A stretch of DNA of 64,000 nt, from contig JAMPIV010015265.1 of the NCBI GenBank assembly GCA_024509875.1, positions 308,501 through 372,500 of the forward strand, written 5' to 3'. Made by a program: the position numbers and the translations under genes. The stretch is from Oreohelix idahoensis (lineage: Eukaryota; Mollusca; Gastropoda; Stylommatophora; Oreohelicidae). The notes under the pieces are model-generated. The model did no database searches, was not told where the DNA came from, and saw only the letters and a list, made by a program, of their open reading frames with translations. This document shows positions 55,101-64,000 of this stretch, one piece after another (the first letter of the stretch is position 1; the number at the start of each line of letters is the position of its first letter).

Positions 55101-56872
55101 TTTCCAAACAGTAATAGACGATTACGTCAATTATTTCCAGGAGATCAAGCTTATGTGTTATTGCCACATAACAATAATAAACTACTAATCTCGTGGAACG
55201 GTCCTTACCAGGTTATCAATAAGATTTCTGATGTTGATTATGTCCTGGACATTAAGGGACATCACAAAATATTTCACATAAATATGCTCAAGCAATTTCA
55301 TACTCGACCTGAACATCTACAAGCTATTTTTCATGAACTAGATGACACTTTCGTACCTAGATGTCACTATTCTAATTTGTCTGTTATCCAGGAAGAAGAA
55401 TCATCTTTTCCTGAGGTACAGTTAGCATTACCTGTACCTGTAGTACAGCCTAGTGAATCTTGGCAGGATGTAACCATCTCCTCGTCAGTTACACCGCAAC
55501 AGCATCAACAGATAGCTGAACTTCTACAATCCTATCAAGATGTGTTAACCGACATTCCAGGTCGCACATCAGTCATTAATCATGACATCACTCTTAATGA
55601 TGATACTCCAATTCGGGTACATCCATATTCTGTTCCTCTACACTTTCTTACTAAAACTACTAAGGAACTTGAACAGATGTTATCTTTAGGAATTATCGAA
55701 ACTAGTAATTCCCCATTTTCTTCTCCATTAGTTATTGTCCGAAAGAAGGACAATAACATTAGACTATGCGTCGACTATAGAAAATTAAATGCACAAACGA
55801 TAGTTGATAGCGAACCACATCCACTTCTCGATGACTTACTGCCACGTCTATCGACAGCAACTATATTCACTAAGATAGACTTAACTAAAGGTTATTGGCA
55901 GATACCACTAACCGAAAAAGCTAAATACTACACAGCGTTTTCAACTCCGCTAGGTCTATACCAGTGGAATGTGATGCCTTTTGGGCTTGTTAACGCTCCA
56001 GCTACCTTTGTTCGCATGATGCGACACATTTTTTTCAGGTAGACCAGACATTATTACATACATAGATGACATATGCTTATTTAGTTCATCTTTTGAGGAA
56101 CATTTTTTTGGGTCTCGAATACGTTTTGGATACATTAAGAAATAACAATTTAACTGCTAAACCCACAAAATTACAAGTAGCGTTTCACGAAATAACTTTT
56201 TTGGGTCACATTATTGGAGCAGGATATATCCGAACACTACCCAGTACAGTTTCAAAAATTTTAAACATTTCCGTTCCTCAAACGAAGAAACAGGTTAGAA
56301 GCTTGTTAGGTCTAGTCCAATATTACAGTAGATTCGTACCTAACCTGTCATCCATCACGGCTGTATTGTCCTCATTACTGAGGAAGGACATGCCAGTGAG
56401 GGTGACATGGACTAATGAGTGTAATAATGTATACCTTAATATTATTAATATCTTTTCAAACCCACCTATTTTGAGACTTGTTGATGCTTCCAAAAAGTTT
56501 ATTCTCCGCACAGATGCGAGTAACTACGGAATTGGCGCATGTTTGCTCCAATACCATGACGACATCCTCCATCCAAACTTGTACGTGTCACGAAAACTGA
56601 AACCACCAGAAGTGAAATACTCTACCGTTGACCGCGAACTGTTAGCCGTCGTGTGGGCGATAACCAAACTTGAGAAATTTCTACTGGGAGCCCCTTTCGT
56701 AGTACAAACTGATCAAAGGGCCGTAGCATCACTACGACGGGCGAATCATAAAAGTCCAAAGCTCACCAGATACTCTATTCTCCTTCAACCATTCAACTTT
56801 ACGATTGAGTACATCTCTGGGACAGACAATATCGTCGCAGACGCACTATCTAGAAATCCTTTGGATGTATAG
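52153..56872 (+). pseudogene. Gag-pol of element C (Gag-PR-IN-RT-RH) with three frame changes
   Basis: Frame 1, 52153 to about 55105: coiled-coil Gag start (MLTLDHFIKIGKD), capsid-like region, Asn/Arg/Tyr-rich tract, CPTC...CGH near residue 460-480, protease motif RDSG, integrase zinc finger (CAGHMGY, CTICQ) and core MAIDIIGP, LSDHG, NGAVER. A frame change near 55101-55107 leads to a piece with the GPY/F module (WNGPYQVI) and RT (VDYRKLNA, KIDLTKGYWQ, FGLVNAPATF). A T7 run at 56029-56035 shifts again just before YIDD, and a second T7 run at 56103-56109 shifts once more into the RT end and RNase H (RTDAS, DREL, TDQRA), stop at 56870-56872. All catalytic motifs are kept. Two of three breaks are in T7 runs in an element with identical LTRs, so some may be sequence errors. 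Confidence 0.88.
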
Positions 56873-58008
56873 CAATCAACACTGACACTTTTCTAATACG
56901 TCAACCGAAATTACGTGTCACAGAAGAATGAATCCTATCGCGAAATTCTTAACATGGAGATAAACCTTTGCTTACAATTCAACTAAATAACTTGTACAGA
57001 CGATTGCGAAAACGAAATGAACTAAATCAAATGACACTATGGTCGTATTTACACCAGAACTTTGTGTGAATTTCATTTATGACAAAACTATTGGACACAT
57101 TTCCTTGCATCAAGTGAAAATAATAGAAAACACTATCAAAGTAACTCAGTATGCGACATGAACAATTGTCAATAGCTTCGATTCTCATGAACTGAAACAT
57201 TTAAATATTTGTTTGTTAATCGGAATTCACAATGATCAAGCCTACGTATGGATCATCATATCCAACTTTCATTAATTTTAGTTAATTACGTTAAAATAAT
57301 GGAAAATAAAATAAAAAGGTGAGATAAATATGAAAAAAAATGAAATGAAATTTGAAGATGAAAAAAAATTTTGAAAGAAGAAAAAAAATAAGATCTCACA
57401 TGATTCTTAGATAATGTTATTGTATGTAACTATTATGTTTATTAATTAGGTTGATACATTACATACTATATTATTGTTTAAATTAGTTAGATAGGTTTTA
57501 ACAACTTAATACTACACTTATTTAATTTCCAACACACATAATTAAGTTAAATTTATACATTACTGTCTTTCGCTACTTTATTTTTCATTTATTTATTTTT
57601 TTCTACTTAACATATCCCTTCAGTTCTCTCACATTAGATTTGCAATAACTTTATTTTGATTACACACTCAATATAATTAATTAATTAAATTTTAACTCGT
57701 TAAATTAGTCTGACATGACAGTTCATTGCGACATATTTTAATTTAATTATTTAATAGATATCAACATTAGTCATTTATGTATAACACTTATGTATAATAT
57801 GATTATTAATATATTAGATGACTGTTACTGAGTCGACATGACCACGACACTGTTCTAGACAGAACATCGTAGTCCATATGCCGCATTGTTGGTTAAATTT
57901 TTCGATATTGTTAAATTTTTTTTTTTTTGGTATTCATTCAGATAGGTTTTTGAAAAAAAAAAAAAAAAAAAAAAAAAAATCTATCTAATAGATTTTTTTT
58001 TTTCCCCC
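56873..58008 (+). other. Element C 3' untranslated region
   Basis: About 1.1 kb of very AT-rich, non-coding sequence with A and T homopolymers, including 27 A residues at 57953-57979. Confidence 0.6.
57969..58003 (+). other. A/T hairpin before the 3' LTR of element C
   Basis: A-run plus TCTAT, loop CTA, then ATAGA plus T-run: a perfect 16 bp stem. It lies about 20 bp before the 3' LTR. Confidence 0.6.
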
Positions 58009-58009
58009 A

Positions 58010-58022
58010 GTGGACAGGGAAT
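58010..58022 (+). promoter_or_regulatory. Weak polypurine tract of element C
   Basis: GTGGACAGGGAAT abuts the 3' LTR. It is purine-rich but interrupted, so the true plus-strand primer may be shorter. Confidence 0.45.
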
Positions 58023-58819
58023 TGTTACGGCAGATTTATTGGCATGGTCTGCTAGAGGTTAACAGCATCTGATTTTAGGGGTTACAACGTGTAATGTAAT
58101 GTAAAAGTATTATTGGTCTAGTGAACGCTGTGACGTTTCAGCGTTAGTTGTCACGCACGGTGACCAAGAGACGAGACCCTTTTCTAGACGACCGTCGAAC
58201 CGATAAGACGTGTCCTTGGAATGTTTTATTGCCGGGCTTATATTGCCGCACAATTATAGTACATTAAATAATGGACATGGGTCAGTCCAATGTGATAACG
58301 AAGAAAGATGAAGGTACAGGTTAGTAATTGACTAAACCTTGTCAACGTGAATATATAGTCCGCCTTAGTTATTCTAATGCCAGACGCATAATCTCACTGT
58401 CGGTGTATTGGATTTTCCAACCACGCGTGCATACAGTTATGCGGTTCTGACTACTATGTTTTCAAGCTAGGAGACAAAGGACTGATTTGTAAAGGAATAA
58501 TATTTGAAGTATGAACTGCAACTTATTATTTATAATTCTTCATGATGACCATGTGTAAACTGTTCTTGTATGGAATCGATATAATAAATGTTTGTGGACT
58601 CGAGAAAGGACTTATCAAATCTATAACGTCAGAATTTGACTGTATGATGAAGTTGTCAATATTATATCCCACCTTCGCGTACTTCACCATCAAGAGCACG
58701 ATCTCATAATTTACTGAGAAAAGACAATGGATAATTATATGTAAACGTAAATAGAAGAGCCAGTATAAACCAGCCCCATTAACAGTGTTAACGGCAACAG
58801 TGAGAAGCCAACGGTAACA
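58023..58819 (+). repeat. 3' LTR of element C
   Basis: 797 bp, apparently identical to 49864-50660. Element B sequence resumes at 58820. Confidence 0.95.
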
Positions 58820-61800
58820 ATGCCTCAATGATCTTTTGTCTAAGAGCAATGACATACTCATATGAGGATTGAGTTTCATCGCTAATATCATCGGCAGTGA
58901 TGAGATCGTGTAATAAAGACATAGGGCCGCGTGGACGCGCGCCAAAGACAAGTTCGAAGGGAGAAAATCCTGTGTGTTCATTAGGGACTTCTCTATAGGC
59001 AAAGAGAGCCGCGGGTAAAACCCTGTCCCAATCTTGAGGATGATCTTCAGTTACCTTACCAAGCAAAGTCTTGAGCGTTCTATTCAGACGCTCAACTAAC
59101 CCATTAGACATAGGATGGTAGATACTACTGAGAGATCGTTCAATATGTAAGGTAGACATTACCTGTGACATAGTGTCAGATATGAGTTGAGTGCCATGGT
59201 CTGATAATATTTCTCTGGGGAACCCCAAGCGAGAAAATATCAACCAAAGAGCATCTGCGATATCTGTAGTAGATATGCTCTTAAGAGGAATAGCCTCTGG
59301 CCAACGTGTGCACATATCGACACATGTAAGGATAAACTGATGTCCTCTGGCCGACTTGACCTTAAAAGGGCCAATAATATCTATGGCCATTTTCTGAAAC
59401 GGCCGAATAGGAATGTCAGCAGCCTGGATAGGCGCAGCATGTCGTGGTCCTCTAGATTTGACCTCCTGACATACCTTGCATGATCGGCAGTAAATACGAA
59501 TGTCCTTATTGACAAAAGGCCAAAAGAAAGCCGCAAGGACTCTCGACTTCGTACGGGCAAAACCCATATGTCCAGCACATTGCGAGTCATGAGCATGTTG
59601 TAATATTTGGACTCTCATGCTCTTGGGAACAAGAATTTGCGAATGTGCCGACGTAGTCGAATCTTGTACCATAGTACAAGTACGCCGTTTCTCATTGCAA
59701 TCCAAGATTTTCTATTTGTATCCTGATTCGGATCACCTTTCTTCGCAAGAACGAAGAATTTTTTTAAAGAAGGATCTTCTTCTTGCAATTTTATGAAAGA
59801 GTCACGAGTGATTACTAAGTGACTATCTTGGCTATCAACTTCATTATCACTATTCAGTGAAGTTTCGGGTGTTTGTAGAGCTTGTGCTCTTGTAACTACT
59901 GCATTTGTAGCTTGCATGTTATTATCTTCCCAAGCAGCAATTTGCTGTGGGGTACACTCCCTAACTCCGTGAATACGACCAATAATAAGGTCCGCAATAG
60001 GATTAGGTAAGAGACAAGCATGCACATCTCCAGTAAAGAAAGGAGTGGCAATGCGAATTACTGCAGTAGGATATTTTTCTAGAGTGCCGCCAAATGTGAC
60101 ACATTTAATAACCCTTCCTGTAGCACAAGATGGATCTACAAGCGATTGTCTAACACCAATAGTGGTGCATCCGGAATCGAAAAGTAGTGAGACCGGAGTA
60201 TCATTAACAAGACCCTTATGTAGGATTAAAGAACCCCTCCCGTCATGCGCAACAGCAGCAGGAAGAGCGGGAAGTGGGTGACCACAACTCAAAGTAGTTA
60301 TGGTACCCGGTTCGAATAAAGTACTGCATTGGGGGCATTTGTTTGCTCTCTCAAAGTCAAAAGCAGAACCAGTGACAGCGTCAAAGTTTTTACTATCAAC
60401 AACATGATTACAGGCTCCATCAGTTTCCTGTTGTACAGCATTAGCCTGCTGATATCTCTTTTTTTTGTGTTGAGATCTACCCCGACTATTATTACCTCTG
60501 AAGTTATCAAAGTTATTATTATCTCTGCAGTTATTATTGTCTCTATTGTAATTGTTATCCTGGTTCGAATTCCAGTTTCCACGATTACTATCATGTTCAC
60601 ATTGATGCGAACATCTATTTGTTTGGTTCTGAGGTCTTCGGTAGGAATAACCTCTATTACCATATCCTCTTTTGAAATGCTTATAATTATTAGGGTGATA
60701 GTAACGAGTACTATCAGGTTGTCTCCAATTCTTCGAAGAAGAATCACCATGAAATTGATTTCCATGATTTTGACAGAAATTACCGCTGCTCTTTCTATCA
60801 AGATTTTGTTGGAATCTACGAGCAAAGTTTTGACCATACGGAGCTGCCGAAGCAACTGGTAAACCTTCTTTCACCTTAGAGTTACCCATGGTTATGTGTG
60901 GGTGTGCAGTTACGTATTGGCAACAGAAATCTTCCATTTCCCTTATTGTTTTAGGTTTACGTTCATGAAGGAAAGCAAGGAAAGACTCATTGACAGACGA
61001 CATGACTTTGTCTCTAAGTATTAAGTCCATAAGTCCTTCATAAGTTTTTTCCGTCTTAGATAGTTCAACCCATCGTGAGAAAGTAATGCGTATTCTTGCA
61101 ATAAACTCGGAGAATTCAACTCCATTTTCAGGTAACATGTTTTTAAATTGTAGACGATAGCCGTCTTCGTTAAGCTGATATTTCTTTAACAAAGCGGCCC
61201 TGACAACCTCATAATTGTTCTTGTCAGGTTCATCCACCATATTTAATATACTTAGAGCTTTACCTGTCAGTATCCCTGATAACTGATAAACATATTTTGC
61301 TTTGTCTATGTTATGAGCTGTACATGCTTGTTCAAATCTGTCCAGATAGAACATTATGTCATCACTGGAAGGACTAAATGTTGGTAACTTAATCTTAAAA
61401 GTATCATTATTAGCCTTACCAGAAGATGAACCCTTGTTTGAATCATTACCATTACTCATGCTCGTCAATTTCAATTTTTCCAACTCTAAAGCTAAGACCT
61501 TTTCTTCATGTTCCATTTTTGCTTTCTCTTTCCTCTCATCAGACTCTCTCTGTAATCTTCTTTCCTCAGCCTGAGCCTCTTTTTGAAGTCTTTCATTTTC
61601 AGCTTCTTTTTCAAGTCTTTTTATTTTCAGCCTCTTTTTCAAGTCTTTTATTTTCAGCTTCTTTTTCAAGTCTTTTATTCTCAGCCTCTTTTTGAAGTCT
61701 TTCAGCTTCTAGCTGTAGCTGGAGTTTTTTTTCCTCAGCTTCTGATTCCCTTTTTTGTTTTTCCATTTCCATTTGGAATCTCTTTTCATCCACCTGCATC

Positions 61801-61961
61801 TGCAGTTTCTTTTGTTCAGCTTCCATCTGCAGTTTCTTTTGTTCAGCTTCCATTGCTTTATCATATCGAGCAGTTGCAAATTCTTCTAACTTATCACCAG
61901 TCTTCCCAAGCAATTTACCCTGCTCAATAAAGTGCTCAAATGTAGACATGTTGTCTAACAT
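58820..61961 (-). pseudogene. Element B gag-protease-integrase part, two frameshifts
   Basis: Starts at the ATG at 61961 (MLDNMSTFEHFIEQGK). One extra T at 61618-61622 moves the frame into the 684-codon Gag-protease reading (capsid region, CPQC...CGH, FDSG). Loss of one C near 59673 (CCATAGTAC against CCATACGTAC in A) moves it into the integrase reading (CAGHMG, MAIDIIGPF, LSDHG, NGLVER). The integrase is cut at 58820 by element C, before its C-terminal GPY/F module. The coiled coil has more KEAENKRLE-type repeats than element A. Confidence 0.9.
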
Positions 61962-63374
61962 ATGAGTCCAAAACCTGAAATAATTAACTAATTTATTTCA
62001 AACCTAAGTGTAACAAGTCTTAATTAAGCACTTGTATATTCACATCACATTATATTATCCCAGTCTCTGTGGGAAACAAGTCTCCAATCAAAGAACTTGT
62101 ATATGAAATATCAACAATCAATTCTTGATCATAAGTGCACTTCTCATTCAATAGTGCACGACACTATTCATCATTCATTTATCATCAGTGTAGTAGTAAC
62201 AGTGCATTAGCTTAGCCCATTAACTAATTACTATAACTGTAAACAATGACTATGTAAACACATGCAGAATGTAAACATTGAAAATGTAAACAATACAAAC
62301 AATGTAAACAATAACAATGTAAACAATAACAAAGATCAGCAACAATACAAAAACGTTCGCAGAAATCAACTAAAAATAAAGCAGAAATTAATGAAATATC
62401 ACAAAAAATGTGACGATATCTGCGATAGAATTAAACAAAATACATGACACCACAGTGTATAAACAAAAATGTTGTATGAAACTAAATTATAGACAAGAGT
62501 AGGCTAACAAATACAAACAAATCAAAACAAAACTAAAGAATGCGAAATAATAACGAAAACAATATTAAAACATGTCATCACAGCTAACATAAATAGCAAC
62601 AGAAGTCGCTTAGCAAATTCCAGTATTGGAAATTTGCAAACCTTACAGAAAACGCTCACAATAGACGACCTCTATGACGTGGCATAATCTAACGGAGACA
62701 CCACCCAACCGAGAACCCGCTGAAATATAAACATATAAATATACGAATAACATATAAACATATAACATATAGAATGAGATGATACACAGAAGACTCAGCA
62801 GAAGTATAAGGGCACAGTTTACATACAAACAGGCCACTTAACTTATAGGCTTCCAATCGTAGAACAGCAGAAAAACGGATGTCAATCAACGTCCTAAAGA
62901 GCGAAGCTCCAACGATGATGGCACATCTGAACTGCTTCCACTGCTAACACGATGGTACAAGAGCTTCTGAAATACTGTGTGTTGAGTTGTTTCGGCACTT
63001 GACCTTCTAATCCAAAAGTAAGTTGATGGAAATCGGTACTTGGCCTTCTTCAGAAAACAACCCGTTTCAACCGGCACTTGACCTTCACAAAAACGACAGC
63101 ACTGGAACCTTGACAGCAGCAACTTGCTTGACTTGCGTAAAAGATAACAGCAGTCCGAGTTATCCGGCAACATGTAACAACGCCGGGTACTGTCAAATTC
63201 TTGTTTCCGTCAAAAAGTTGAAATTTTGACTTTTACCGGGCAACGCCGAGTACTTTGAAAATTTTGAAGATGTTGACTGTATTGAAGAATGTTAATTTCT
63301 TGAAGGATGCTGATGAATTCTTGTTGAAAATGAAGTGGGTAAGGGACCCCGTGTTTGCTGGTACCAGAATCAAA
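61962..63374 (-). other. Element B 5' leader
   Basis: Near copy of 18909-20323, including the GTAAACA cluster at about 62235-62325. Non-coding. Confidence 0.6.
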
Positions 63375-63391
63375 CCAGCTTATGGCCACCA
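63375..63391 (-). promoter_or_regulatory. Primer-binding site of element B
   Basis: Same TGGTGGCCATAAGCTGG as element A, two bases from the LTR. Confidence 0.65.
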
Positions 63392-63393
63392 AA

Positions 63394-64000
63394 TGATGCG
63401 TGATGCCATATGATGATGGATGGTATCCGCATGTCTGGTTTTGTGTGGTGTGCAGATGTGTTCAGTCAAAACAATGTTCATACAAAATAACAGGGCAATC
63501 CACATAGGACGTCAGTAAACTCACGACGTATAAAGTCAATGATTCTTGTAACAGCCGTTGACGTTTTTCTTCATTATTTATTGTGGACGCCACAGTGACA
63601 AAATGGTTACGCGAATATGTAGGCACATCAAACAGTCATTATCACAGCAACATTCAATACAGCAATAGACGGTAGACAGCATTACAATGATGAGTCAGAT
63701 GCATGTTATATTTCAAAGTGCTGTAAATGTAGTCAGGTGAAAAACTCCATCCCTTTCTATAACAGCCAGGAGATAACCAGATGTATGAGATCAGTTCACT
63801 CTCCTTAGTTTGACTTCAGCAAGACAGACACGTCTGCCGAAGTATAAATAATGTCCTCAAAAATATCCTCTAGATAATAAAGGTTTTTCAAACCTAGTTC
63901 ATTTAACAAAGTAGCAAGTAATGGTCCTTGGAACCTGCATCAACCGATGCAGCACAATACAGCGACATGTGAGCTAGGAAAACATCTCGTGACGACGACT
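63394..64000 (-). repeat. 5' LTR of element B, partial
   Basis: 607 bp of an expected 1081 bp before the window ends. It matches 46421-47027 with about one difference (CAAACAGTC against CAAACCGTC). Confidence 0.9.

Larger units (their letters stand above)
49864..58819 (+). mobile_element. Gmr1-like LTR retrotransposon, element C (8956 bp)
   Basis: It is bounded by two 797 bp LTRs that start TGTTACGG and end GGTAACA. I read them side by side and saw no difference, so this is the youngest insertion in the window. Internal order: primer-binding site, 1.5 kb leader, gag-pol, 1.15 kb AT-rich 3' part. Flanks are ATGTC on the left and ATGCC on the right, a near match in place of an exact 5 bp duplication. 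It is related to but clearly distinct from family A. Confidence 0.93.
46421..64000 (-). mobile_element. Element B: second copy of family A, split by element C, runs off the window
   Basis: Left LTR (3' LTR) at 46421-47501, pol at 48270-49863, element C at 49864-58819, the remaining pol and gag at 58820-61961, leader, then the first 607 bp of the other LTR from 63394. It is close to element A in every part, apart from the insertion, a missing stretch of about 230 bp at the insertion point, and small indels. Visible parts of its two LTRs differ at about one base. Confidence 0.9.

Noticed and set aside
57953..57979. Poly(A) tail of a retrotransposed gene
   Set aside because: No LINE-type duplication or cDNA-like sequence upstream; it lies inside element C, close to the 3' LTR.

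Overview
The window is eukaryotic, repeat-dense, AT-rich DNA from an animal, most likely an invertebrate (a mollusc is my best guess, but no host gene is present to confirm it). I find no convincing host protein-coding gene, rRNA, functional tRNA or CRISPR array. Almost everything I can identify is a mobile element or a tandem repeat, and several elements are nested.

Layout. (1) 1-6595: nearly complete LTR retrotransposon E1 on the + strand. Only the last 23 bp of its 5' LTR are in the window. It has one 1024-codon Gag-protease-integrase ORF, no reverse transcriptase, and a 2.6 kb 3' LTR. (2) 6.6-12.2 kb: intergenic DNA with a 67-70 bp tandem array, a LINE endonuclease relic and a long foldback inverted repeat. 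(3) 12170-21427: complete LTR retrotransposon A on the - strand. (4) 21.4-39.3 kb: truncated LINE ends, a tRNA-derived SINE, a dead DD34E Tc1-like transposon, a TTAA-flanked MITE, a hAT-like MITE, and tandem arrays of 32 bp and 31 bp units. (5) 39279-45226: solo LTR related to the E1 LTR, with an 8 bp-TSD insertion of a full-length RTE-like LINE with an open 1022-codon ORF. (6) 45.27-46.41 kb: LINE 3' end that has expanded into a 38 bp minisatellite. (7) 46421 to past the window end: element B, a second copy of family A on the - strand. It is split by element C (49864-58819, + strand), whose two 797 bp LTRs look identical.

Main biological point. Elements A, B and C are Ty3/gypsy-like in sequence but have the domain order Gag-protease-integrase-RT-RNase H. 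That Ty1/copia-like order marks the Gmr1-like group, first described from deuterostomes. E1 has the same order up to integrase and then stops: the RT-RNase H module is missing, and a polypurine tract and the LTR follow within about 130 bp. It would need RT supplied in trans, and its first integrase catalytic Asp is Asn.

A second theme is that four tandem arrays in this window each touch or lie inside the 3' end of a non-LTR retrotransposon. At least one (38 bp unit) is visibly derived from LINE coding sequence. Several apparent frameshifts in A, B and C sit in T homopolymers, so some may be assembly errors rather than real inactivation.
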